Shown: one piece after another, positions 41,201 through 59,905 of the stretch
Layout of the letters: the number at the start of each line of letters is the position of its first letter
How positions within the stretch are numbered: the stretch's first letter is position 1
Position numbers and translations under genes: made by a program
The notes under the pieces: generated by a model
Told to the model about the DNA's origin: nothing
The model's database searches: none
Seen by the model: the letters and a program-made list of their open reading frames with translations, nothing else
Source of the DNA: Blastomussa wellsi
Taxonomy: Eukaryota; Cnidaria; Anthozoa; Scleractinia; Plerogyridae
Direction: 5' to 3'
Assembly (NCBI GenBank): GCA_947652115.1
Contig: OX393574.1
Location: 14,186,907 to 14,250,906, forward strand
Length of the DNA: 64,000 bases

Positions 41201-42669
41201 GTAATCAAAAACGTGCACGAAAGCTTGTGAATACACAAAAATTAATCACACGAGCAAATAAGTCATGTTGCTCAGAAACTTCAGGTACAAACACTGTGGG
41301 TTCAGTCGTCTTGGAGGTGGGATTTCGTCATCAACTAGCACTTGTATTGTAAGTACTACATGTACCTCTATTGTTTTCTAGGACCAGGGACATTGTTGTA
41401 ACGTGTTATCTACTGTTTTCAAAACCAATGATGCCTTGTTCTGAGAGGTAGTAGGCGACACCTCCTTTCTTTGTGTTCTTCGCTGAGAAATTTGTTTGTG
41501 GAAAGCAAAAATCTGGCCATTATGTGACAGTTGGCATGCCCAGAGTTGCCTCAGGTAGACAAGCCAACTGTATACACGAGAGAAAGTTGACTCGTCCCCA
41601 GGGTCACCCTACTTTCAAAGCAAGTGACCCCAGACCCAGGGCCACCCTGTTGCCCAATGCAAGCCAACTTTGTATTTTCTCATGTCAACAGCAGGGTAAC
41701 CCTCCTACTTCATATAAACAGGCCCTTAACTTAGTATCTGATGTGACAGTTAATATTCAGCCAGTATTAATGTTGACATCACCTGCTCCAGAAGTGTTTG
41801 CATACCAATTGACTGGTAATAAACACATGCAGGATACAGGAAAAAATGACTGCTAACTATACACCCCTAACTTCGGGTGTTTCACGACCCTGCATCTTCT
41901 ACATTTAGTTTAATACCTCAATTAATCATACATTACAATTTATGAAAAACAAAGTACTGACATGATTAATAAAGTAGTTTTCAAATAAAATACGACTCTA
42001 ACGTTCCAATTAATTTCATCAAACATTAAAACATAACCAAGGGAAAAAACGTTATATTTTGAACAACTTTTACATTGTACAATATTGTATGGTTTACTGA
42101 CTCTATTGTCTAGCTATTTACTCTAAAAGGCCACAGTTTAGAATTGAACTGTTTACAAGTAATTCGCCAAATGATCACATTCAACTTCCTGACATATAAA
42201 TCATTCTAAGCGAATAAATGTTTGCTAGACGACAATCTTTAATTTAACAATACAAAATAAACCTAAGGAAAAACTTGGATTGCTCACAACTCCAGCCATG
42301 ATGCACACATACCAAAGTTGTAAAAATACAAGGGGTTAATATCTGTTTTTACCTTTCCATAATACCATGAATTAATGTCCTGGAGGATGCGTATCAACTC
42401 GGAGTCACTCGCTTCCTTTAGTCCTTGGATAAGTTGCCTGCACTCGGGAGCCTGTGAAAGAACTTTATCAATATTGCACTTATAACGACCGAACATTAGT
42501 CTAATTAGTATCTATGCAACGAATTCTTTGCTTCCAGCATGTGTCAGCTAAACTTTGCGACCTTTCACGCAAGCACGTTAGTTTCCGAGTCTTGGAGAGA
42601 GAGGCGATACTCGTCTTAACTTACCACGTCTGACTGGGTTTTCCGCAGTTTACTTCTGTCAATCTTCAT
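1..42669 (-). CDS. HUWE1: HUWE1 HECT-type E3 ubiquitin ligase, 60 exons, 3' end cut by window edge
   Basis: HUWE1 (ARF-BP1/Mule) is a giant HECT ligase that ubiquitinates p53, MCL1, MYC, histones and other substrates. The start is the ATG at 42669-42667, giving [15 protein letters not shown], close to the vertebrate N-terminus. Exons, 5' to 3': 42669-42625, 42451-42353, 40571-40437, 40034-39942, 39825-39752, 38876-38798, 38674-38612, 38162-38079, 37990-37937, 37506-37438, 37319-37220, 36989-36889, 36754-36693, 36496-36408, 36247-36167, 35817-35735, 35615-35514, 34366-33961, 33875-33795, 33479-33373, 33276-33099, 32311-32220, 31281-31034, 30776-30722, 30048-29872, 28955-28710, 28082-27866, 27578-27233, 26980-26858, 26362-26289, 25850-25693, 25093-24842, 24287-24174, 23575-23474, 22519-22187, 21476-21327, 21089-20959, 19390-19309, 18897-18782, 18255-18204, 17940-17724, 17092-17017, 16690-15900, 15628-15267, 14670-14094, 13708-13634, 12996-12802, 12292-11930, 11645-11424, 10924-10694, 10301-9441, 8814-8495, 7983-5931, 4785-4495, 4350-4096, 3522-3329, 2876-2684, 2418-1766, 912-613, 66-1. 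Phases agree at every junction. Uncertain ends: 15628 and 11930. Confidence 0.96.
1296..1385. repeat. Dispersed repeat C, copy 1 (HUWE1 intron 58)
   Basis: tttacccttggtgcaat, tatgttaccatacaccacaa and caaaggaaaatgacagattg recur with changes at 38912-39000. The rest of this 853-base intron (913-1765) holds nothing recognisable. Confidence 0.45.
2684..4785 (-). CDS. HUWE1: HUWE1 exons 54-57: pre-HECT region
   Basis: Exon 54 (4785-4495) encodes a disordered basic stretch followed by [20 protein letters not shown] and LREAARK, matching the vertebrate segment. Exon 55 (4350-4096) encodes [30 protein letters not shown] and then a Gly/Gln/Asp-rich linker. Exon 56 (3522-3329) encodes [20 protein letters not shown] and [19 protein letters not shown], highly conserved. 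Exon 57 (2876-2684) encodes a proline-rich linker ending [14 protein letters not shown]. Frames were fixed by the split codons at each junction (G plus TT, G plus GT, G plus AG). Exon 55 also has a second long minus frame in its 3' half; phase selects the Gly/Gln-rich one. The acceptor of exon 54 is ctcgtag before 4785. Confidence 0.88.
5099..5408. mobile_element. Inverted-repeat element in HUWE1 intron 53
   Basis: Arms of about 100 bases: GAGACCTTTAGATTCTACGA at 5099 is the complement of TCGTAGAATCTAAAGGTCTC ending at 5408, and the inner part (acaaaatagcctcgccagaaaa) pairs with 5313-5335. The gene-free stretch 5409-5930 shows nothing else. Confidence 0.65.
5931..7983 (-). CDS. HUWE1: HUWE1 exon 53: very large exon with third UBM and conserved C-terminal scaffold
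   Basis: This single 2,053-bp exon encodes about residues 3182-3866. It opens with the third UBM-type motif, [20 protein letters not shown] and [20 protein letters not shown]. It then gives [67 protein letters not shown] and [17 protein letters not shown], all matching vertebrate HUWE1 in order. Between these blocks lie long Ser/Thr/Pro/Glu-rich disordered insertions. Several open frames on the opposite strand here are shadows of this exon. The donor is at 5931, where the first base of a glycine codon is completed by exon 54, and the acceptor is ggttaccag before 7983. Confidence 0.94.
8495..10301 (-). CDS. HUWE1: HUWE1 exons 51-52: disordered linker and first ubiquitin-binding motifs (DUF4414)
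   Basis: Exon 51 (10301-9441, 861 bp) starts with [18 protein letters not shown] and [17 protein letters not shown], both recognisable in vertebrate HUWE1. It continues with a charged Lys/Glu/Ala coiled-coil-like helix and a long Ser/Thr/Ala/Glu-rich disordered stretch. Exon 52 (8814-8495) encodes [20 protein letters not shown] and [15 protein letters not shown], two copies of the Leu-Pro ubiquitin-binding motif (UBM) of the DUF4414 region. These motifs bind ubiquitin weakly and help chain building. The acceptor of exon 52 is set by phase: the split codon G plus AA gives Glu. The intron between the exons contains a 391-bp palindromic element (8925-9315). Confidence 0.9.
8925..9315. mobile_element. 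Long palindromic MITE in HUWE1 intron 51
   Basis: The ends TTAAAGTGCACC and GGTGCACTTTAA are inverted. The inner arms also pair: GTTCCACGACCGAGTCAGAA with its complement near 9150-9180, and TTGATTTGACGTCACAAACT with its complement near 9125-9150. TA at both ends would fit a Tc1/mariner-like target site, which is inferred. Confidence 0.7.
10694..12996 (-). CDS. HUWE1: HUWE1 exons 47-50: long acidic Asp/Glu tract
   Basis: Exon 47 (12996-12802) contains [19 protein letters not shown], matching the vertebrate element before the acidic region. Exon 48 (12292 to about 11930) has [16 protein letters not shown] and then nearly a hundred residues dominated by Asp and Glu, built from GAT/GAC and GAG/GAA codon runs. 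Exon 49 (11645-11424) continues with a second Asp/Glu run. Exon 50 (10924-10694) returns to conserved sequence, [20 protein letters not shown] and [18 protein letters not shown]. Vertebrate HUWE1 also has a long acidic tract here. The donor of exon 48 is uncertain, since gtttgc after 11930 and gtgcag after 11951 are both in phase and differ by seven codons. The tract is microsatellite-like at DNA level and probably variable in length. Confidence 0.88.
11300..11396 (-). mobile_element. tRNA-like SINE head in HUWE1 intron 49
   Basis: On the minus strand TGGCCTAATGG (A box) and GGTTCGAGCCC (perfect B box) are spaced as in a tRNA. The flanks ACACAATGGCC and GGCCATTGTGTC form an inverted repeat around it. 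It lies 28 bases from exon 49. Confidence 0.55.
13634..17092 (-). CDS. HUWE1: HUWE1 exons 42-46: central helical-repeat region
   Basis: Exon 42 (17092-17017) is a short linker ending [12 protein letters not shown]. Exon 43 (16690-15900, 791 bp) encodes the conserved segment with [37 protein letters not shown] and [15 protein letters not shown]. Exon 44 (15628 or nearby to 15267) encodes [18 protein letters not shown]. Exon 45 (14670-14094, 577 bp) encodes [37 protein letters not shown] and a polar tail. Exon 46 (13708-13634) is a short polar linker. Vertebrate HUWE1 has the same blocks in the same order. The start of exon 44 is ambiguous, because acceptors ending at 15628 and at about 15592 both keep the phase. 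Codon order and phase otherwise agree. Confidence 0.9.
17222..17489. mobile_element. Palindromic MITE in HUWE1 intron 41
   Basis: CATTCTCATCCCCAGAG at 17222 is nearly the complement of CTCTGGGGACAAGAATG ending at 17489. Internal arms ACACATGATTTGATTGGC and the complement near 17430 also pair. It is the same family as the large palindrome at 62143-62552. Confidence 0.7.
17724..19390 (-). CDS. HUWE1: HUWE1 exons 38-41: WWE domain
   Basis: Exon 38 (19390-19309) encodes [15 protein letters not shown]. Exon 39 (18897-18782) encodes [17 protein letters not shown] followed by [13 protein letters not shown]. Exon 40 (18255-18204, only 52 bp) gives [15 protein letters not shown]. Exon 41 (17940-17724) opens with [11 protein letters not shown]. 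Together these form a WWE domain, at about residues 1696-1770, with the paired tryptophans (KW and RW) and the final arginine-rich strand. WWE domains bind poly-ADP-ribose or mediate protein contacts in ubiquitin and PARP proteins. Exon 41 ends in a serine-rich and then lysine-rich disordered tail. The true frame of exon 39 is not the longest open frame at that place; it is fixed by the phase of exons 38 and 40. Confidence 0.92.
19972..20187 (+). other. Unassigned plus-strand open frame in HUWE1 intron 37
   Basis: The frame gives [20 protein letters not shown] and [20 protein letters not shown]. Composition is protein-like, but there is no similarity I recognise and no splice context. It could be a transposon relic. 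The rest of this 1.57-kb intron is otherwise featureless apart from the tandem repeat at 20712. Confidence 0.2.
20712..20753. repeat. Short tandem repeat
   Basis: Four to five units of the type ttttaacatt in HUWE1 intron 37. Confidence 0.6.
20959..22519 (-). CDS. HUWE1: HUWE1 exons 35-37: linker and helical segment before WWE
   Basis: Exon 35 (22519-22187) begins with an alanine/threonine-rich low-complexity stretch followed by a lysine and acid-rich linker, then [18 protein letters not shown] and [19 protein letters not shown]. The latter matches the vertebrate segment with a CDL and RNG core. Exon 36 (21476-21327) encodes [22 protein letters not shown]. Exon 37 (21089-20959) encodes [20 protein letters not shown] and ends with a split valine codon (GT then A) whose donor is gtatgt. 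All junctions keep the frame. Introns around it carry a degenerate tandem array (21117-21183) and a MITE-like hairpin (21758-21898). No independent catalytic function; it continues the helical scaffold leading to the WWE domain. Confidence 0.88.
21117..21183. repeat. Degenerate tandem array
   Basis: Three to four units of the type ggccacctcattattac, about 20-22 bases each, in HUWE1 intron 36. Confidence 0.55.
21758..21898. mobile_element. MITE-like hairpin in HUWE1 intron 35
   Basis: Ends GAGTATTTTCACACATG and CATGTGAAAACACTC are inverted, with inner AGCCATATTGG pairing with CCAATATGGCT. The frame across it is not coding. Confidence 0.65.
22972..23112. repeat. Dispersed repeat B, copy 1 (HUWE1 intron 34)
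   Basis: Begins taccaggatgc-like at agtccaggatgcacctgcaa and contains gctgcagataccgacaatgc. About 90 percent identical by eye to 32855-32990. Each copy lies within 100 bases of a copy of the GACGAAGGGCTAACGC-type MITE. Confidence 0.65.
23178..23322. mobile_element. Half copy of the GACGAAGGGCTAACGCTC-type MITE in HUWE1 intron 34
   Basis: Matches the outer and inner left half of the element at 32540 (tgctgcgtcggtgggaag, taatttggttttatcaac, gtcaattggccaccgta, tttcgagcgttagcc). The inverted partner arm is missing. Confidence 0.65.
23474..24287 (-). CDS. HUWE1: HUWE1 exons 33-34: UBA domain and ubiquitin-interacting motif
   Basis: Exon 33 (24287-24174, 38 codons) starts with [17 protein letters not shown] and continues with [18 protein letters not shown]. 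This is a classic UBA domain with the MGF loop, at about residues 1392-1429. Exon 34 (23575-23474, 34 codons) has an acidic start (LEEDQ) followed by [12 protein letters not shown], the UIM core with its Ala-x-x-x-Ser spacing, at about residues 1430-1463. Both motifs bind ubiquitin and are adjacent in vertebrate HUWE1 in the same order. Both exons are phase 0 at each end, so each domain could be skipped or exchanged without a frame shift. The intron between them (23576-24173) holds nothing recognisable. Identification is based on sequence similarity seen directly. Confidence 0.93.
24842..34366 (-). CDS. HUWE1: HUWE1 exons 18-32: helical-repeat region (DUF913 and beyond)
   Basis: Exons 18-32 encode about residues 472-1391. 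Order-conserved blocks include [134 protein letters not shown] and [18 protein letters not shown]. Exon 18 carries a disordered glutamine- and proline-rich stretch before RAALIK. Exon 23 carries a serine and acid-rich stretch (EEEDDDDRF). Exon 24 is only 55 bp (30776-30722), supplies [16 protein letters not shown], and is needed to restore the phase between exons 23 and 25. The long open frame running 5' of exon 23 up to 31407 and of exon 21 toward 32839 is intron read-through, judged from better acceptors and homology. Confidence 0.92.
25195..25330. repeat. Polypurine G-rich tract with G-quadruplex potential
   Basis: The plus strand has many runs of three to five G separated by one to five bases (ggtagggagggagggagag and similar). 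It lies in HUWE1 intron 31; the transcript would be C/U-rich. Open frames across it are low-complexity artefacts. Confidence 0.65.
26679..26752. repeat. Imperfect 36-bp-arm stem-loop in HUWE1 intron 29
   Basis: ggtacatgatgaagaatccc then cacttgccaaaaatcag pairs with tgatttttggcatgtaggca then ttcttcgtcatgtact, with about five mismatches and a loop of a few bases. The size is that of a pre-miRNA, but a tiny MITE would look the same. Confidence 0.45.
27095..27220 (-). mobile_element. SINE head fragment flanking HUWE1 exon 28
   Basis: Minus-strand SINE remnant with B-box-like AGTTCGATCC and A-box TGGCCTAATTG. It starts only about 12 bases beyond the exon 28 donor (exon start 27233) and makes the exon frame appear to continue into the intron. 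Confidence 0.5.
28226..28300 (+). mobile_element. tRNA-like sequence (tRNA-derived SINE head) in HUWE1 intron 26
   Basis: GGCTTTG pairs perfectly with CAAAGCC as a 7-bp acceptor stem, with a D-arm (AGCCCAGTTGGTAGAGC) and a T-arm containing GGTTCGAATCC. The anticodon stem has two mismatches and the loop CCGGTAA lacks U33, so a working tRNA(Thr-GGT) is unlikely. The next bases (aaaattttcttttcagg) resemble the short hairpin found after tRNA heads of SINEs. Confidence 0.55.
29060..29240. repeat. Dispersed repeat, copy 1 (HUWE1 intron 25)
   Basis: Contains actgtgaaaatacatcattt, ccaatcagagacac, gatagtacttcacagtggag and cactttccatggcataacct. The same blocks recur at 59100-59410. Probably a MITE, since the 59-kb copy has inverted cactttccat-type ends. 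Confidence 0.6.
30210..30639. mobile_element. DNA element with 16-bp perfect terminal inverted repeats, a tandem array and a tRNA-like core
   Basis: The ends CAGGAATGGCTCCGGG and CCCGGAGCCATTCCTG are perfect reverse complements. Inside are about six 21-bp units of GGTTAGCCTACTAAGCACTGC type (30251-30426) and a tRNA-Asp/Glu-like stretch at 30484-30555 (CCTCGGTAGTGTAGTGGTTAG, then GGGATCGATTCC). Flanks carry ttacaaaaacag on both sides. It lies in HUWE1 intron 24, close to the 55-bp exon. Confidence 0.65.
32540..32800. mobile_element. Near-perfect palindromic MITE in HUWE1 intron 21
   Basis: Two arms of about 100 bases (32598-32697 and 32698-32800) are nearly perfect inverted copies around GAATCGATTC. 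Signature: GACGAAGGGCTAGCGCTCGA and GTGGCCAATTGACATTATCA. Further copies lie at 23178-23322, 45959-46137 and 63965-64000 in this window. Confidence 0.75.
32855..32990. repeat. Dispersed repeat B, copy 2 (HUWE1 intron 21)
   Basis: Same orientation as copy 1: aagtccaggatgcacctgca, gggatccaacgatgcaaaag, agctgcagataccgacaatg. It follows the palindromic MITE of 32540-32800 by about 55 bases. Confidence 0.65.
34479..34612. mobile_element. Hairpin element in HUWE1 intron 17
   Basis: ATGCTGGAGGGCAAGCTTAT with TATTATTCC at the left pairs with GGAATAATAATAAGCTTGCC with CTTCAGCAT at the right; inner CACTGGGACA pairs with TGTCCCAGTG. Confidence 0.65.
35514..42669 (-). CDS. HUWE1: HUWE1 exons 1-17: N-terminal helical-repeat region (DUF908 and start of DUF913)
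   Basis: These 17 mostly small exons (45-135 bp) encode about residues 1-471. Recognisable blocks are [82 protein letters not shown] and [16 protein letters not shown]. All line up in order with the vertebrate HUWE1 N-terminus, which folds as armadillo-like repeats that form part of the substrate ring. Exon 6 (38876-38798) ends in GAG followed by gcaagt, a GC donor; all other donors in this block are GT. Intron 2 (40572-42352) contains a separate exon-like ORF that does not fit the HUWE1 phase. The gene starts 2.4 kb downstream of the MCM2 stop codon. The phase-consistent chain and sequence identity make the assignment firm; exact edges of the smallest exons rest on splice consensus alone. 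Confidence 0.93.
38912..39000. repeat. Dispersed repeat C, copy 2 (HUWE1 intron 5)
   Basis: tttacccttggtacaatac, tcatacattaccatacacca and acagaggaac match the copy at 1296. Only these two copies were noticed. Confidence 0.4.
39352..39465. repeat. Tandem duplication of a 57-bp unit
   Basis: acaagggctaatttgaatac followed by caaaaaagaatattaaagat and ggtaaccattttggatt occurs twice in a row with no difference. It lies in HUWE1 intron 5. Identity of the copies points to a recent event. Confidence 0.85.
40685..40950 (-). CDS. Exon-like ORF of unknown identity inside HUWE1 intron 2
   Basis: The frame reads through 88 codons between a good acceptor (attatttttgtccag before 40950) and a good donor (ctactg then gtgagt at 40684). 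It includes [36 protein letters not shown] and [20 protein letters not shown], then a hydrophobic end. It starts one base into a codon and ends in phase 0. HUWE1 exon 2 ends in phase 0, so this cannot be spliced between exons 2 and 3 without a shift, although its end would join exon 3 in frame. It might be an alternative 5' part of HUWE1, an exon of a nested gene, or a relic. I do not recognise the sequence. Confidence 0.3.
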
Positions 42670-45076
42670 TTTCCAAGGAAAAATATTATCTATAAACTAT
42701 TTTTCTTGCCAATCTACCATACTGTTCCACTAAAAGCTAAATATAAGGGGAAAAACTTCTGTTCTCTGGCCAGCGAAGAAACTCCTGATCCTTGGAAATC
42801 GGGGGTTTCGCACCCGCGATGGCTCGAAAAAACAACAAGAGCCTTTCTGAGTTTGATGACTAGCTCTTGGGTTCTATCTTCCGTTGTGCCTTGTGAAAAG
42901 AGGCCTAACAGCGCGATAAATATCACATAATTTCGGACGTTTTGCCTTTGAACATATGAAGTGATTCATTCAATATGGCCGACAATGGCGTGCGCGCATC
43001 ACCATAACGAGGCTACATGAACGTATTCCAAAACGAGGCTATATTGCTTGGACTTGAAATATTTCCCACAAAGCCTTGCGTTTCCGCTTCCAAGAAATGA
43101 AATCTGAAAGCTTCTGTCGCTAAAAACGTTTTGGGAAATACGACCAGTTAAATTGCTCATCGACAATGCTATCCACCAGATAAAATCGCTATTCAGTTAA
43201 AAGTTTCAATTTATAGTGCAGATTGTTTTTCTCTACGCTTTTCCACTGGATAGAGAGCCATTAAAATTTAGCAATGGTGCGCATGTTCACGTATTGCAAT
43301 TCCTGAGTTCTGATTGGTTTAGAGGCAATGGTTTCTTCCAATGCTTTCAATAACAATTACCATAAAAATCCGAAAATAAGCCCCTCCGAAAATAAGCCCC
43401 TCCGAAAAGAAGTCCCCCAAATCTGAAACGCAAAAATACCTCCTATAATAAGCCCCTCCGAATATAAGCCCCCGGGGGCTTGCATTTGGAAATTATCCTC
43501 AGTATACAAACCAAAGCAAAAGTTCTACGTATACACATAATCACCATTATCATTTAGTCATAAAAGAATGATTCTGTGTACTTAAGCAATGTGATCAACA
43601 AGTGTTAATTAAGTTTGTTGTCTTTTACGCAGTTCGCTCTTCACTCACGCCTTGAATTGCTTCAGTCCGTAGACAAAGTCCTGAGCCCAAACTCCCGGTG
43701 AGAAAATGTATTGTTCCATCTTTGAGCATGGGACCTAAAATCTGTGCCAGAATTTCTAGCCAAAACCCTAATATTACCAGTTACACATTATAAGCCCAGC
43801 CAATTTTGAAACGGCGAATTTATTTGTGGTAGCATTCTACCCAGTTACACACCTGGGTATAGAGAGGCACTGAGAGCGAAGTGTCTTCAAAAAACACAGT
43901 ATACCTCACCCACGCATGCAATCCGGATTGATCGCTCTGGAGCCCAGGACCGTGTTGTTCATGGAGATTTGAAAGCTTAAAAAGCAAATTCAGTTGAATT
44001 CTTTTTGTTTACAATTTGATGATTGGATGCTCTGAACAACTGCGCCCATGGCAACTAAACATGATAGGCCATTGCGCGGGCGTTATAATCAAACAATCAA
44101 TGAATCAGATACTACACATTTCGATTCAATACTATGTGAAGTTTTTCGCTTCCCCTCTCTCTTGCGAAGGATGGACAAAGCACGCGCCAACGTCGACTAC
44201 AATAGTTCTTAGTCCTCAAGACAGTCGAGAGTTGGTTGCCCAAAAGGATCTGGGGCACCCAATAAAATTATAAGTGAGTTTGGGGCGATAAGGGTAAATG
44301 AGCCTGGTGGCGGGCGTTGCGATAATTTTCCAATAATTACTAAGCCGGAAACAAGAAGAGTAGAGGATAGCCTAGTTTATTGACTGCTAATTTTGTATAC
44401 GCATGTGGAGAAACGTTTGCGCCCAATAAAATATGGGTGGTCCCGAATCATCCCGCCACGCGCGCGAGGAGAAACCTCTGCCACCCAGGGTACAATGGGT
44501 ACAATACTCCATAATCTTCCCAGTCTGAGCTTATTCAGGAGACAATGATAAGGCGCAAAGTTTTGAGAAAATAAGTGTATTTTATACCACCGATATACAA
44601 CGTCTGTACAACAAAGCGATTAATTTACAAGATCTGGACAACGTATTACCACTAGCGAAAACCCGTTGACAGCAGATAACACATGTTTCTGGGCCACGCG
44701 TTGGGAAATATACAGCAATTCCATAAAACAAAACTACCCAACCTTCCGACTTCAGGTAAAGTTTTTCCGTTTCTTTCAATTAAACATCATTCAATCTTAC
44801 ACGAAAAAATGGCATGCTTCCATCTTCTCAGTTCCTTAAAACCATTCCCTCGTAAATAAGCCATTTTACATGAAACTACGAAACAGCTTTAGAAAGACGG
44901 TTAGAATCAGGACGGAAAATGTACCATGCTCTCACATCGCCTCCAGACACGCAAGAGAAGGTCAAGTTCACCTGGAAGGAGAATTTGAGATTTGCTTTCG
45001 TATAAATTGTCCAGTCACACAAGAGTTCGAGGATTCTAGCATAGGTCACAGGAAAAGTCTGACACGATTTAATAGG
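42670..45076. other. Intergenic region between MCM2 3' end and HUWE1 5' end
   Basis: About 2.4 kb with no supported gene. The first 300 bases next to HUWE1 (42670-43000) should be its 5' UTR and promoter; near 42974 there is AATATGGCCGAC, which resembles a YY1 site (AAnATGGCGGC). A degenerate tandem array of AATAAGCCCCTCCGAA-like units covers 43374-43474. A SINE remnant in minus orientation lies at about 43680-43960. No clear poly-A signal beyond the ATTAAA at the MCM2 stop was found. Frames here lack splice context or similarity. Binding of YY1 is a guess from the motif. Confidence 0.6.
43374..43474. repeat. Tandem array of CCCCTCCGAAAATAAG-type units
   Basis: About four units of 16-18 bases separated by one diverged stretch, upstream of HUWE1. 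No gene overlaps it. Confidence 0.6.
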
Positions 45077-57856
<12,780 letters not shown>

Positions 57857-57883
57857 GCTGTCTTCTTCGTCGGCTTATCTGTT

Positions 57884-57889
57884 CACGTG
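57884..57889. promoter_or_regulatory. CACGTG E-box in the MCM2 promoter
   Basis: A palindromic CACGTG lies 28 bases upstream of the MCM2 start codon and 7 bases from the E2F-type site. This is the preferred site of MYC/MAX and USF-type bHLH factors. A 6-bp match can occur by chance, but its place next to the E2F site supports a role. Confidence 0.45.
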
Positions 57890-57896
57890 ATATAGT

Positions 57897-57904
57897 TTTC
57901 CCGC
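57897..57904. promoter_or_regulatory. E2F-type site in the MCM2 promoter
   Basis: The plus strand reads TTTCCCGC, an exact match to the classical E2F consensus, 41 bases upstream of the MCM2 start codon at 57856. E2F control of MCM genes at the G1/S transition is established in animals. The match is seen; its use here is inferred. Confidence 0.6.
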
Positions 57905-59099
57905 GTTTTTCAAGTGATAATGAAATCGAGGCAGAATTGATCAGCTGATGCACTTGAATTTGTGACGCACAACTTCTGTCACGCAATTTTTCTCGAATAT
58001 TAAAATAGTCACTTGTATCTTCTCAGAGAAAAAAAGGCAATTTATATGCTAAGTACTGTATTAAATGAGTCCAGTTATAAGGCCGCCATATGCAGTGATC
58101 CAGACCTTGAGCTAAGACTGCTAAGTTTTGAAAAATTTAGGTGGGGAGTCAGGTGCGACGCGACGCACGAATACGTGGACGGGAGGCCCGGGCCCTCGAG
58201 CCCTCAGGCCCTTCCCGTAGATCCACCACTGATAAGGGCAATAGCAATGTCTTAGATTTTCTCATTAGGGTATTTTGCTAGATCAAATTTATACATTTTT
58301 TTTAATTGTTTACTTAGTGCTGGAACTGATAAAATGCTGACGTATGTAAAGTAACCCAATTCGTTTTGAATTTCAGTAGCCACTTCCTTTCGTCTTCTGC
58401 CCTGAATCACAGTTGGTCGATGGTGTATCGTTTCGCAGGTCTGACTTAGTTCCGTTTCTGAGAAAAGATTCGTATCTGGTTTCAGCGCCGTATTCCAAGA
58501 TCACCCACAGAGAAGCGTTCTGTTGCAATAAAAGTTCCTCGAATTTGCCAAAGTTTACATATGGGGCGCTGGTCTCCTATGAGAGGGTGGGTGGAGGCCC
58601 GAGGGACTCTGAAAGGGACGGGATTCATTGCAGTAAAAATTTACAAGCTCTTTTGAAAAAGGTCCTCTGCGGATCGAAGAGAAAGCATTCAGTCCGCATG
58701 TTTCTTTGCGAATTCTCTGTTGCAATTAATTTGGTACTAAATGTCGCACGCTTTTTAGAAAGATTTTAGAAGTTAGATGAGAAAACAGGTTAGGTTAAAA
58801 ACGGTACGGGCACATCAGTTTCTTTTCAATAGCTGATGAAATGTTATTTTGAAATATAATTTCCGGTTTAGTTTTTCGCAGGATCGTGTCCCGGAACTCA
58901 ATGAATTTATGCTCTGAAACTAATTCCTGCGTATATGGGCTGTCATAAATTTGCCAATGAAATGTTTTTTCAGCCAAATAGGTCAAAACTTCTTTGGATT
59001 GGCGATTCAATTGCACAGTGGTAGCTCCCGAGGCATTCCAGTATGTTGACTGTTTTCAAGATTACTCTTGTTTTTGGTAAGTAGCTAGTCTGTAATGTC

Positions 59100-59410
59100 T
59101 GCTTTCATTTCGCACATACTGAGCGAACGACTGTGAAAATACATCATTCCTCCAATCAGAGACACGAATGATAGTACTTCACAGTGGAGGACAACAAGCG
59201 CGCGGCTTTCAGTAAGAAAAAATCTCAGTACGCATGAAATAAAAACAATACGCCATGGAAAGTGCTTGAACGATTTTTATTCACTCGTTGTTTAATATGT
59301 ACCAAAGACCATCAAATGCATCGTAACCCCAGGGGGGGGAGGGGAGGGGTAGTTCGCAACTCGTGAATAAAAATCATTCGTGCACACTTTCCATAGCATA
59401 ATCTCTATTT
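59100..59410. repeat. Dispersed repeat, copy 2
   Basis: Shares blocks with 29060-29240. It has ccatggaaagtgcttgaacg at 59253 and an inverted cgtgcacactttccatagca at 59379, with gatttttattcactcg pairing with cgtgaataaaaatcat, so it carries an inner inverted repeat. Confidence 0.6.
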
Positions 59411-59582
59411 ATTCTATTCGGCTGTCTATTGTTTCCTCAAAGGGTAGCGAGTCATTCATGTCACTTGGTGTCGCCCATCTAAAAAAAATGAAATTCGGGA
59501 GATCGCCAATTTTGCGTCAAGATACCTCTTCTCAAACCTCAAAACGGAGTTAAAAATAGAGTTCAGCCAATTCATCTGCAAA

Positions 59583-59738
59583 ATAGACTGTTCACATTCC
59601 GCTATTTTTTCGTATTTTCCTCGATCGGCGAACGCAATGAATGATTCGCGAGAGAACTGGACTCCAGCTTCGTTCGCTGTGTTTTTGCTCGCGCGCGTTC
59701 TTTTGCGTTAAAAAATAGAGTGGCTGTGAACAGTCTAT
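59583..59738. mobile_element. MITE with ATAGACTGTTCACA ends
   Basis: ATAGACTGTTCACATTCCGC with TATTTTTT at the left is the complement, with few changes, of AAAAAATAGAGTGGCTGTGA with ACAGTCTAT at the right. The interior is CpG-rich (gctcgcgcgcgttc). Confidence 0.65.
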
Positions 59739-59905
59739 CTACAAAAATGCGTCAAATGAAATATTTCACAATTTCCACGTAAAAACTCGTATTTTAAGCA
59801 TTTTCCTTCGTATCCGGGAGATTTGGTGATCCGTACGGGAGATCAGCTAGACCGGTAGATTTATTCAGAATCTCCCGGATAATCCCGCCGGTAGACTTGG
59901 CATGA

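Larger units (their letters stand above)
57857..59905. other. Divergent intergenic region between MCM2 and the secreted-protein gene
   Basis: The first 150 bases hold the MCM2 promoter elements listed separately. Around 58020-58770 there are open frames without similarity or splice context. A minus frame of about 80 codons, 59025-58795 (TYLAEKTFHWQIYDSPYTQE), looks protein-like but is unassigned. Repeats fill 59100-59890: a dispersed element (59100-59410), a palindromic MITE-like element (59583-59738) and a small inverted repeat (59814-59883). No TATA box for the plus-strand gene is obvious. Confidence 0.5.

Noticed and set aside
41473..41856. Plus 127-codon ORF in HUWE1 intron 2
   Set aside because: It overlaps repeat-like sequence with gggtaaccctcc blocks related to the 63604 hairpin family. 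No protein similarity seen.
58413..58769. Plus-strand 118-codon ORF upstream of the secreted-protein gene
   Set aside because: No similarity, no signal peptide and no matching splice sites. Kept out as chance.
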